Shown here: piece after piece, positions 47,170 to 58,487 of the stretch
Layout: the number at the start of each line of letters is the position of its first letter
Numbering within the stretch: position 1 is the stretch's first letter
Assembly (NCBI GenBank): GCA_905331475.1
Contig: CAJNYU010003679.1
Location: forward strand, 83,865-147,864
DNA: 64,000 nucleotides
Direction: 5' to 3'
Origin: Rotaria socialis
Taxonomy: Eukaryota; Rotifera; Eurotatoria; Philodinida; Philodinidae
Notes under the pieces: model-generated
Seen by the model: the letters and a program-made list of their open reading frames with translations, nothing else
Told to the model about the DNA's origin: nothing
Databases searched by the model: none
Position numbers and translations under genes: made by a program

Positions 47170-48259
47170 AGTTACCCTAATAACAACACTAAGAAAATGG
47201 CATGGCTTGATTGATTCGGCGTACAGCTATTTTACGTCCGATTAAAATTATTCTTACATGCGCATAAGCTTTGGAGTGTCCTCTTTCGAACGGTGAAACA
47301 ACCACCTTTAACTGAGCTGTAGTGGCCGAAAAACCAGCGGTCTACGATAAGGATTTGCATCTGTTGTTGTTAGATTTCATTTCCCTAGTAACAACAGTCA
47401 GTTAATTTTTGACCTTAACAACAGCACTGTAACAAAACTCAAGCAAATCTATTTTTTTCACATTTCCTGTGAGAGATACAGGAAAGGTGTCTCTAGTAAT
47501 TTTGTAGAGCGTGTCGAACTTTCTCATTGACCAAAGGTTCATGAGAACTCAATGTTAGTTTGGGTAAAACAAATTTTCTCAAACAAGAACGTCTAAAAAT
47601 CGAAAAATAAATTTTTTCCTGAATAACAACACTCAACTGGTTTTTGACTTTTATCATGATGTCAGGCTATTTGTTGATCCTAATAACAACACCCATCTAT
47701 TTTTTGAGTATAATAACGATGGATCACTATGAAAATAATATCAGAGAATTTATTCATAAATAGCATATCTTTTTATAATCGTTGTATAGGAATCATAATC
47801 AACTCAGCTAGTTGAGTGTTGTTGTTAGGGATAAAAATAGCTTAGTGTTAGCTCTGGTTTGGGGATTATGTAGCAATGGTAGAACTAATATTTAGTCTGC
47901 CAAAAATAGAGAGCTAAACATGTTTTAATAATCGACTTTGTCGTCGTGTCATATATATAATATATTGAGTATCGAGTGATTGATACGAAAAAACATCAAC
48001 AACTGCGCAATAGCGAACGAAAATCAATCACGAGGATTAGTCATAGTCGAAAATATTACGTAACAAATCAAAATAGAGATCATAACAACAGATAACACGA
48101 ATAAACGTTTAGCGNATCAATCACGAGGATTAGTCATAGTCGAAATATTACGTAACAAATCAAAATAGAGATCATAGCAACAGATAACACGAATAAACGT
48201 TTAGCGTCAGTGAGTGTCATCTACTGACGCTAACACTTAGTGTTATAATTAGGGTAACT
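47170..48259. mobile_element. TA-flanked MITE with 26-bp TIRs, carrying a nested LTR
   Basis: The left end begins AGTTACCCTAATAACAACAC and the complement of the right end begins AGTTACCCTAATTATAACAC, two mismatches over 20 bases. TA flanks both sides (47168-47169 and 48260-48261). CTAATAACAACAC-like motifs repeat inside (about 47400, 47430, 47627, 47680 and inverted at 47815). No transposase frame is present. A solo LTR (47846-48235) has inserted 20-odd bases from the right end. Without it the element would be about 0.7 kb. Confidence 0.65.
47846..48235. mobile_element. Solo LTR-like repeat, copy 2, nested and partly duplicated at an assembly join
   Basis: Inverted relative to the copy at 9471. 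It starts TGTTAGC, ends GCTAACA, and is flanked by the 5-bp duplication CTTAG (47841-47845 and 48236-48240). Apparent length is 390 bp, but an N at 48115 is followed by sequence already read from about 48023. Removing that roughly 93-base duplication gives the same 297 bp as copy 1. Confidence 0.75.
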
Positions 48260-48261
48260 TA

Positions 48262-49528
48262 TTCTAAATCATAAAACTTGAAGATCTTGCAACAAACAAA
48301 AAAAAATGATCCTGATCGTCCATGAGTGTGTGGGATCTGTGATGGTGCACCTGGGTACTAGCTAAACGGATCTCAATGATGGCGTGGATGAATAGTTGAA
48401 TGAGATTTTAGTTTTACTCAATTTTCTTTCTTGTTTCTTCAACTTTGGCTCAGACCTCATCTAAAATTGACCAAAGCAGTCATGTCACCCTCATCTTCAC
48501 CAACACCCGTTATTTATTATCGATACAAGAGATAGTAGATGTTTATCCACAAATCATTGTCGACGTTCCTAAAGTATCATTGAATAGACTTCAATTAGGT
48601 TATCTTTCCCAAAGTGGTAATATGCTTTGAGTTTATCAAATAATTGAGTGTTGAACATATCCATTTTAATCATACTACGATACGAGCAGTAATAAACCTT
48701 AAGTCAATAATTTGTACCCCAATCGTTCTTTAATTTAATTTATTGTTGACTGTCTCTTTTGACCTTTATATTAAATTAATTCAATCAATAAATGTTGGCT
48801 CTTCTTTTGATTTTGTTATTGTTCATACCCTGTAGTTTTTGGATTCTACAGATGTCTGGTGAGAACCTTAAGCAAGATCGAAACGTCGGAGATATTGCTT
48901 TGAATGTATCAAATATTGAGTGCTTAACACCCGCACACTCACATCCACACCCTTTCCAAAATTTAGAACATATTCTTCAACGTATCAACGTCTCTATGCA
49001 AAACCGACCATGCTTTTACTTCTACTCCATTACAGAGAGCAGAGAGAAACACTGAATTTGTGTGACTGAGCGATGTATAGATGATTCAGCGAAATTTCGT
49101 AGCGAAACTGCGAGGTCTCCTTCTATCATTTTTTTATAATCAATAATTCGGGCGTTGAATCTGCTACAGCAGGAGATTGATCGCATAAAAAATTGCCTAC
49201 CGTAAGGTTTTTGAGATTCACCAGCGGTTCTTTATTACAGACGGTAATAATGTAAACACAACAGGAGATGATAACCAAAACGAAACAATAGACCGAAAAG
49301 CAAAAACAAGGAAAAGCAGAAAACAAAACAACATCTCATAAGTATATATATGAGAAAATCAAATGACGCAATATAAGGGGAAACGTCGGTCAAAAAAACA
49401 TGAAAAGGTCATCAGCGTGTCATGATGATCAATCAACTGGACAATTCAGATAGACAAATCAACAAAAGAAAAAATCACGAAATGAAAAGAAGTTAGTGGC
49501 ATAGAGCGATATCTTATGTCACTAACAG
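48262..49528. other. Intergenic with two weak open frames
   Basis: 48445-48630 (61 codons, MAQTSSKIDQSSHVT) and 48792-49055 (87 codons, beginning with a signal-like MLALLLILLLFIPCSFW) are open, but neither has a recognised domain. The second contains CACACTCACATCCACACCC, a telomere-like repeat read on this strand, which argues against real coding. I do not call either a gene. Confidence 0.35.
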
Positions 49529-49672
49529 ATCCCATGTCGATAGGACACGCTACCGACACATGTGTCGATACAATGACACAGTGACCGTACGTGTTTTGAC
49601 ACATGATAACACAGAATTTTCTGTACGGAGTGTGTCGACACATGTGTCAGTAGTGTCGTTTTTCTATGGACG

Positions 49673-50184
49673 ATATATATGGGTAAAATATGGAGGAAGG
49701 AAGAGGAAAGAAAAAAAAACGAGCTTTCTTTTCGTCTATAGAATTCAAAAATTTTTCTTTGTTAACGTTAGTAAAAATTCAAAATTTTCCGTTGTGTGAA
49801 CGCTAAAGTGAACGCTAAAGTGAAAATTCAAAGTTTCCGTTGTTACAGTTAGTCAATTCGTTTCGATGGCCTAAATTTTTATGTTTTATATGTTGTACAA
49901 TACATTTTACTATGGGTAACTTTTTTCTTTTCTATTATTAAATTCACATAGAATTTGTTTTGTGAAATTTAATTCTTCTCATATCATATTTTTCCAATTT
50001 TAGATCGCTGTGCAAATCAGCAATGAAGAGAAAGCGTCAGAATGTTCCAAATAAAATTGAAGAAATAAATACTTACAGTAAGTATGATGGTCTGTGCGAA
50101 AACAAAATATTATATTTCCCTTATTAGACAAAATGTTTCCTATCGAATATTGTTTTCTAGGACATTTATGCAACAACCATCTAC
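49673..50184 (+). repeat. Duplicated block at a scaffold join (first copy)
   Basis: This block and the one after the N at 50185 both begin ATATATGGGTAAAATATGG and stay collinear and nearly identical to GCAACAACCATC. They differ by scattered substitutions and one insertion of about 40 bases. The block carries exon 1 and the start of exon 2 of the small gene in the element. Two alleles or contig ends placed in series is the simplest reading. Confidence 0.7.
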
Positions 50185-50558
50185 NATATATGGGTAAAAT
50201 ATGGAGGAAGGAAGAGGAAAGAAAAAAAAACGAGCTTTCTTTTCGTCTATAGAATTCAAAAATTTTTCTTTGCGTTAACGTTTTAGTGAAAATTCAAAAT
50301 TTTCCGTTGTTAACGTTAGTAAAAATTCAAAATTTTCCGTTGTGTGAACGCTAAAGTGAAAATTCAAAGTTTCCGTTGTTACAGTTAGTCAATTCGTTTT
50401 GATGGCCTAAATTTTTATGTTTTATATGTTGTACAATACATTTTACTATCGGTAACTTTTTTCTTTTCTATTATTAAATTCGCATAGAATTTGTTTTGTG
50501 AAATTTAATTCTTCTCATATCATATTTTTCCAATTTTAGATCGCTGTGTAAATCAGCA

Positions 50559-50924
50559 ATGAAGAGAAAGCGTCAGAATGTTCCAAATAAAATTGAAGAA
50601 ATAAATACTTACAGTAAGTATGATGGTCTGTGCGAAAACAAAATAATATATTTCCCTTATTAGACAAAATGTTTCCTATCGAATATTGTTTTCTAGGACG
50701 TTTATGCAACAACCATCGACAAGAAGAGCGAAGAAAACGACTCGCGAACGTATTTGCTTCGAATGATATTATACTTGCAGATCCATCGGTGATGTTCGTA
50801 GAAGGTGAGCTTTTTTTACTAATAGTTCCATGCTTTATTCACTGTATCTAAATGCACAGATGTTAGGGTTTTTGCCGAGGAAGAAAATATCGACGATGAT
50901 ACACTTGAAGATTTATCTGAGTAG
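50559..50924 (+). CDS. Small three-exon gene inside the transposon-like element (75 aa)
   Basis: Exons 50559-50613, 50697-50804 and 50860-50924 join in phase 1 through GTAAGT...TTCTAG and GTGAGC...CACAG introns, giving 75 aa. The N-terminus MKRKRQNVPNKIEE is basic (possible nuclear signal). The middle contains RQEERRKRLANVF. The end is acidic (EEENIDDDTLEDLSE). No domain is recognised. Splice signals are strong, and exons 1 and 2 recur in the upstream duplicate. Two AATAAA-like signals follow near 51013-51030. It may be an accessory protein of the element or a captured host gene. Confidence 0.6.
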
Positions 50925-51312
50925 TGTAACCAGAATGAGCTATTTTAATTGTACATCAGCCTCATCATTGTACGCGCTTATTTGTTTCATGTATTAATAC
51001 AATCATTATGGAAATAAATGAGAATAAATGACGTCATCGATGACGCCTGAATGCAACGCGAAAGTAATTCTTTGATGATCATTTTCATTGGTCGGCTGTT
51101 CAGTGACTAAAAATTGAACCAATAGGATAAAAGAAAAACAAATGTGTCACACACTATGACACCCATTACGTACATGTGTCGACACATCAGGACACTCATT
51201 GCGCGCATGTGTTGACACACTCGGACACAGTGTCGAAACGTGACTGATCTTTTTGTGTCACACAACTTGTGTCGACACATGTGTCGGTAGCGTGTCCTAT
51301 CGACATGGGGAT

Positions 51313-54020
51313 ACATTAAAATTCAACATGACACAGCTCATGATGACTCATCGAAGTCATATAAAACTTTAGTGAAAGATGTAGTTACTATGTTACAGAA
51401 AAACAAAAAATATGCGTCATTCTATGAATAATAATAAATGTGTCACAAAAATATCACATACATTAATCATCATTCGTCGACAACTTTTCACATTCTAACT
51501 TTATCATTTTAACAAATGACTTTTCGATTTGTGGTCCATTTTTTTTGTATTTTCTGAACGAAGATTACACTCTTTTGCAGTAGAAACTAAACTTGGGTTT
51601 GTCCTTCGAATACAGTGGAGAAAACTATCATACGGTTAGAAATCTGTAAGAAGAAAAAGATCGCCGTCGAAGACAACTATTAGAATAATTCCCGGCTTTT
51701 ATATAATCTTTTTTCGTCTTGCGGATTCCTTTATTTTAAACTTTTCTTCTTTTCTGCTTGTTCTTCTAGATTTTTAAGATTATGCTTGACTGGGACAGCC
51801 ATTTTTTGGAAGAGCGATGAGACTCAAGGTCTAAAGTCCGATCCTCAATAACAAAAAACGTTTTTTAAAAAAACTTTACGATTTTGGCGGTAGCTTTTGA
51901 CAATTTCTCAAATATTTGCATCACGTACGAAGAAAAAACGTTTTTCACAAATATATTAAGTTATGTTTGTGTAGCAAACGCGTTCAAAGTTCGAAAGTGA
52001 TAAGTCACCGTTAGTAAAAAATGTATAGGTAAGCTTAAGGGTGCGATGCCTAAAGGGTACGGTGGACAAAGTTAAAAGTTTATATAGAGATAGTTGTTAT
52101 CAAGAGGCAGAAAATATATGGCTTTTTGTTTTGGTTTGAAATTATAAGTCACACAATATTTTTTTTCTCAAGAAAAAGCATTCAGAAAGAGAGTCAAAGA
52201 ATAGTCATATGGCCCATTAGGGTGATTGACTCATTCGTTTTTTTAGTTTGTATGAAACTGCATAAAAATGTAAGATTTTTATTAATTTTCAATGTAAAAA
52301 ATTTCTTTGGGAATATTTTTAAAAAAATAGCACTCTTTCCACTTTTTTTTGGCGCTTTCTGAGATCAAGAATGTTCGACAAATGAGACAGAAAATGAAAC
52401 ACATAGAATTAATTCTGTAGTAAATTTTAATTCTCTACAAGACGAGATCAAAAACCTGACCAAAAAGTCTCGCAAAGGTTCGAAGAAGTCAAAATAATGC
52501 GATGGAATGGAACTGAAAGTTTTAGTTTTTGCACTTTTCTTCATCGAAATTTGGTCAAACCCTAGAAATAAAGTCACAATTGATATCAGCGTAACAATAT
52601 ATGCCAGAAAATTTGCATTTTTGAAGTTTTTAGATTGAAAACAGGAAAATTCATTTTTTTAAAACTCGTCGGTCAGGTAGTCGACTTTATGGCGGAATTG
52701 GAATCGCAAAACGCAAAGTTAGACCGCATGATAAATTGAACTAACTATACATGTATGTTTTTGACTAAGGCACAACGCTGTGTTAAACTTTTGAACCAAT
52801 TTTTGTAGAGATTTGCAGAAGATTTCTAGGCACTAGGTCTTCAAAAATCTTTCATAGGTTAAGGACGCTAATATTTACGTAGGGTAAGTTGCAGGATGCG
52901 AAACAATCGCAACCTGCACATCTCCATCATCAGTATAAAAGTCAGAAGACGAAGTTTCATAGGTCTCGTGGTTTTTTAAGTCTCTCATTGGGCAGATCCT
53001 CTCAAATATCCTTGAATCGATTATGTTCAAAATTGGATAGATATCAATGATGCCCAAAGTAACAAGTAGACAAATATGTAAATGCAAATGAAAGCTGTGA
53101 CATCTATCTTTTTTAAAAGACAGCGAATCGTGGACCGATGTGCACACATAGAGAATTACAAAGTCCATTTTCCAAAGGAAAACTGGCGCAGTATAGATTT
53201 TTCTGATGGTTATTTGATAGTTTAACGTAAAACGATGTTTTTCGGGCTTTAAATCATACAAAAGTTTGAAAACACTCTAATAGGGATTGCATCTAGGGAC
53301 GTGCTTACGATAGGTTTTTCAAGCTGTTTAGCCTTTGTTTTTCACTTTAAACTATCAACAGAAGAAAATCAAACGAGTATGTTTACTTTTTTTTTCAAGA
53401 ATTTTGTCAATTTGGCTACTGTAAAATGTTACATAATGAGAAACGTTTAGAGAAATGATCACACTTCTCTACATGGACCATGATGAATGTAAATCAGCAT
53501 GCGTGATTATGAGTAGGTATTTTAGTAATGACAGATACTGATGCCATCGATGCCCCAGTGAGTACTGTCACTGATGTCATCCGTATTCAATGTGCACAGA
53601 CACTGTACATCTGTAATTCCATGTGATTATTAAAAAAAAATTACCATGGTGTTCGACAAAGTCATCATTTCGCTTCACTTTCTTTTCACTGAATACGTAT
53701 AGTAAAAAAATGCAAGGAAAAATTGTCCGCATGAACTTGTGGTAAGCTTACTGTTTTGTTTTTATTTCTATTGTAGAAAAGTGTCTTCTGCACTCAATAG
53801 TACACAACTATACACACATGATGTCAAATACGTTCACATTTTTGACTCTAACCATTCATCGTTCGTGATAAATTTTGATAAATCGTGAATATTCTCCAGT
53901 TTGTTTCAGCTAAGGCTCTTAATACTATCAGCGCTGTCGTGGTTTTCTGAAAAACTTACTACGCAATTCGCGCATTAATCCAACGATTTTGCAGTGATTA
54001 ATCTACGAAAATAGTATTCA
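51313..54020. other. Long intergenic region
   Basis: About 2.7 kb, AT-rich, with no confident gene. The 128-codon minus-strand frame at 52875-53261 (ending DDGDVQVAIVSHPATYPT) has fairly ordinary composition but no recognisable motif. Other frames are short. The kinesin promoter should lie near 53900-54020; no element can be named. Confidence 0.4.
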
Positions 54021-57000
54021 ATGAGTGAATATAATGCACTATGCTCGTCAACCTCATCAGTAGATCTAAATAATTTATCTCCAATTCAAGTTTTCATTAG
54101 AATTAAACCCAGCAATTCAAACGATCCATATGAAATAATTCCATTCGAATACTCTAGCAATAATACGATTCTGACCCTACCAAATTCACGTCCATTGTCA
54201 TTTGATGATGTGTTTCCCCCTCAATCAACTCAATATGATATATTTGAATCAATTATTCCGCTTCTTCATTTACCATTATATGGTTATAACTCAACTATAT
54301 TTGCATACGGCCAAACAAATAGTGGTAAAAGGAAGCTGTTTAAAAATGATGACATCATTTTCTATTTGCCGCTAGTATGATCGAACTAATCTTGCAGACA
54401 AACCTGAACAAAATGGCCAGTTATTTCGACCACGGTCTAGTCGCGTTCAAGCCTGCAGATTTATCCAGCTCTGAATAGGCCTTTTTACTTCTACCAGTGA
54501 ACAAAGATATGTGAAACGTGTGTGGGTGATTCACAGAATGATAATAGGAAATAAAAGCCGTTCAATCGCTGTCCTTTCTGTTGTAAACCTTTTTCTTTCC
54601 TTTGTAACTAAAAAATCAAACCACATTGCTTATTGACCAGTCACGATTGAAAATCAGTCAGTCACAGTCAAATCGTAGTTCATTTTCATCGGTTATCGAT
54701 CATATTTTCAGCTGAGGCAAAGAAGATCATCGGTCATGACTGTGACTTGCCCACCTCTACTTGCAGATAGGCATGCACCCATTTCGATTAATCGGAACCG
54801 GTAAAAAAACGATGAGTTTTAAATTTTAGGAAAAAAATGTTTCATTGAACAAAAATTCGATTATTTGAAATTTAAATGTCTCAAAAAAAGCTATTCAGCG
54901 CAGGGTGTTAGTGTAGATGAGTAGAATAATCACACCCACACCCACTCACACCCTACTATTCGTTGCTGTCAACATTTGTGAACAAGCTTCCATATACTAT
55001 GTTGGGTCCCGATGGTAAATTATGCCTAGCTGATAATTTAATGGGGATCATACCAAGAACAAGTAGATATTTGTTTGCTGCTATACATAAACTCACGTCA
55101 TCGTCTCCGTCCATACAATATCAAGTACGTGTGAGTTATTTAGAAGTATATAACGGTCATGTTTATGATCTAGTAAGAAAGAATGATAATAAAAGTAACA
55201 ACAAGCCGCATTCTCTGAGCATTTGTGCAGACAACCAGGGCAATATAAATGTTATGGATGCAGTAGAAATACCAGTACATAATAGTTTAGAATTAGAGAA
55301 TGTATTAAAGCTAGGTAATCAAAGACGTGCAACTGCATTTACATATATGAATTCATCATCATCAAGAAGTCATGCTTTATTAATTATATGGATAGAAAGA
55401 AGAGAACGATCAACATCATCATTATCCAGAGAATATACATCTTATTTAGGTCGTTTAAATTTGATTGATTTAGCCGGTAGCGAAGATATTTCACGTTCAA
55501 AAGCTGAAGGTGACCGATTTCGTGAAGCGATTAATATTAATACTGAATTATTACAATTAAGAAGAGTATTAGATGCACTGTCAACATCTTCATCCTATAT
55601 TCCTTACAGGGATTCAACTTTAACCCGTTTACTTCAATCATCATTATCAACAACACAATCCATCACAATATTAATCTCTCATATTAGTTCATTAAATATA
55701 GATCTCTCTGAAACTCTTAGCACTTTAAAATATTCTCAGATAGCTAAATGCGTGCAGCGCACTTCAATCCCTGCACAAAAACTTTGTAAAAATATAGATA
55801 CGAGTGACGTAATGTTCGGTGATTATAATGACCCAGTGCAGTGTTTTTATCGTCGTACAGTTTATATTCATACATCTTCTTATGGGAAAATATTCGCTCG
55901 ATTAGCAGGATATCGGTATGATGAACAACAGAAATGTATATTACTTATACATGGTTCTGGGCCAGAAAATTCTTCAATGTTTTGGAATGATCTTGTAAAA
56001 AGACTCCTATTAGCAACGTCATCGTCGTCCTCGCTATCTCCTTATTATTTTGTAGCTATAGATTGTCCAGGTTATGGTCGGTCAGATGGTAATAAACAAA
56101 CAATTCGTTCTTATCCTGGCGCTTTTATTCAAGAAATAATTGATTATATTTCACCAACAACACATAAAGTATATTGTCTCATTGGTTCTTCTCAAGGAGC
56201 AGCTGCTGCATTCAATGCGTTGGTCGAAAACCCCGCCATGTCATCATTTATAGCTGTCCAAAATCCTGTTTCACATGATCCTCAACGTTTTGTGTCTATA
56301 AAACAGCCTGCATTATTAATGTATGATACAGATGATGATGGGCATCCTGTTAGTGTTGGCAGATTAGTTAAGAAGTATATTCCAAATAATCATTATTACG
56401 AATTTGCAAGTTCAAAACAGCCAAATTGGTTAGAACATAATGCACATTTAAAGTTATTACAATTATTTAATCAGTATGACGCAAGCAGTAATACAAAAAA
56501 TGTTTCATCTTTACAACTAACAGCATCGTCAAAGATTCCTCTGCCTTCCCTTCCTGCTTGTGTATCTGTAGCAGGCGGTATAATCTCATATTTATCATCA
56601 TTTAATCGTGAGCCGCTTTATCAGAATTCAAAGAAAGAATTAGAATCAATTTTATCAGCGTATGAAAATCAAAGTGTTCAGAATGACGATTTGTTCGTTG
56701 AAAAAATTGAACCTGAAAGGATTGAAGATGACGAAAGTAAAGCACAAAGGCTAGCTACAGAATTAGCCCAAACGCAATGTGATTTATGTAACCGACACAT
56801 TAGTAGCAGTGATATATCTAAATCACTACGATTACCCGATTGCCGGCATTTATTGTGCTATTCATGCTGTTGTGAGACAATAAAGCTTAATCCATACGAA
56901 TGTCCCGTTGTTGGTTGTGCTACGAAACTTAATGTTCCTTCCTCGCAGTTATCATTATATTCTCTACCTTTCTCTTCAAATAATGAAAATCAGGTAATAA

Positions 57001-57425
57001 TACAATTTGGAAATTCTTGTAAATCAACATCATCATCCAGTCAACGCTACGAATACACCGCATATGTGAAATGTAAAACGAAAAATATGATTGATAGCGT
57101 TTCATTTGATATTAATCCCGAATATCCCAAGAGTGCTATACGTGTTTCTGAAGCTCCATATGAATTAGTTCGAATAATGAATTCAGAATTCACGTGTGAT
57201 TTTATTATTCAATGGAACAAAGCGTGGAACTGGCCTAAATTACGTATAACTTATTATGTTCAAAACAAGCAAGGCAGTTTTACAAGAAATTTATTAGTGA
57301 GGGTATCAAATCAAGGCAATAAAATGGTTAAATCGCAGAAACCATGTAAAGAAGTTGTGTATAATTGGGCTGATAGAGACAGAGCAAAACCCAATATAAA
57401 CTACATAGTATTGTCATATGATTAA
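54021..57425 (+). CDS. Kinesin motor - alpha/beta hydrolase - RING - YEATS-like fusion, P-loop interrupted
   Basis: The motor begins at 54021 (MSEYNALCSS, then PIQVFIRIKP) and reaches the P-loop FAYGQTNSGK at 54329. A 660-bp insertion (54331-54990) follows, and the motor resumes with YTMLGPDG, switch I NSSSSRSH (about 55340), switch II LIDLAGSE (about 55460) and STLTRLLQSSL. Next comes an alpha/beta hydrolase: LLIHGSGP (about 55950), nucleophile elbow GSSQG (56183-56197) and YDTDDDGHP (acid loop). Then a RING finger from 56778 (CDLC, DCRHLLCYSC, ECPVVGC), and finally a beta-rich domain (about 57040-57340, DSVSFDINPEYP, EFTCDFIIQW) that looks like a pYEATS domain. The downstream frame opens within the insertion; its 54963 ATG is not the true start. 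This allele may be non-functional unless the insertion is spliced. Confidence 0.75.
54331..54990. mobile_element. 660-bp insertion in the kinesin P-loop
   Basis: The ends form an imperfect inverted repeat of about 25 bases: left GGAAGCTGTTTAAAAATG, complement of the right GAAGCTTGTTCACAAATG. Removing exactly 54331-54990 joins GGTAAAA to CATATACTATG and restores the codons for GKTYTM, the standard kinesin P-loop. No target duplication is seen. The inside holds stops in all coding frames, a hAT-like end read on the minus strand (TAGAGGTGGGCAAG, ending at 54762) and telomere-like ACACCCACACCCACTCACACC at 54932-54953. Confidence 0.6.
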
Positions 57426-58300
57426 TCTCACTCGAGCTGAGCCGTTTGCATTTTTTCTGCAATTATTTAATAACTTCAGTTCCAATGTACTGATTTTCAA
57501 ATTTACTTTTACTCTTTTTCTCGACATGTTGTCATTACAGCACCAGGTTCTAACTTGCTCCTATATTCCGCTTTAAATACGTCTATAGAACAAGTGCAAA
57601 GTGTGTGGCTTTGTCTCGGCAAAATCTTAGAACTGTTTTTCTCTCTTAAAATACAAGAAATTCAAAAAACAATTTTAAAAGGCGATTTAACAGAGTATCC
57701 AATTTTTTATAGAGTTATATGATATTCATTAGCTTTATTTGCTTTCGACACAACTTTAATGGCTCATACAGTTTCACACGCTAAATGTTATCGCCGATGT
57801 TTCAGTGATCATATAAAAACATGAGATCCGGTTTTTGAAAAATTAGTTAAAGGCTCAAAAGATAGACCACCCAGTTTGCATAAAATCAATCGGTTTTACT
57901 TTCACTTGTTGAATCTACAGTGCATCAAAAAAGTTTAGGATTTTTTTGTGTTCTCTGTAAATCAGCTCTTTTTTTTGGGTGTGGGTGTGATTGCTCTGCT
58001 CATCTACATCCACACTCTCAATTTAGATCACAAAAGCAATCATATAAAAAAGATCGCTCAATGGAAACGACGAAAAAAACATTGTCTACAAACGACTATT
58101 AGTAACCAGTGGCATATTCAGCACCGTCACTGGAATTTTTTCTTTGATGTTTTCTGATTTATTGTTGATCGTATTCCAATGTTAAAAGATGCCATTCAAG
58201 TGAGAACATATGATTGGGTACGAAACGTGAAATGATATTTATATGAATAAAAGCGTTGCGAGAGAATAGAGCGCAAGAGAAAGAGAGCATTTCGCGGTTC
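57426..58300. other. Intergenic 3' of the kinesin fusion
   Basis: No supported gene. Overlapping frames at 57920-58157 include GGGTGTGGGTGTG (57977-57989), a near-perfect telomere-type repeat, so they are unlikely to be coding. Confidence 0.4.
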
Positions 58301-58301
58301 T

Positions 58302-58451
<150 letters not shown>

Positions 58452-58487
58452 ATTTTGTTTGACACATATGACGGTGGCTGTTGCATT

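Larger units (their letters stand above)
49532..51309. mobile_element. DNA transposon-like element with 38-bp perfect TIRs and GTCGAC/ACATGT subterminal repeats
   Basis: The two ends are perfect inverted repeats for 38 bases, beginning CCCATGTCGATAGGACACGC. They are flanked by a 3-bp duplication, GAT (49529-49531 and 51310-51312). Next to each end, GTGTCGACACATGTGTC-like words recur: 49555-49660 on the left and 51140-51295 on the right. There is no transposase. Inside lies a small three-exon gene (50559-50924). An internal N at 50185 separates two near-copies of a roughly 0.5-kb block, probably an assembly join, so the real element may be about 1.25 kb. Confidence 0.7.

Noticed and set aside
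48792-49055. 87-codon frame with a signal-peptide-like start
   Set aside because: Attractive hydrophobic N-terminus, but the frame runs through a telomere-like repeat and ends without a domain.
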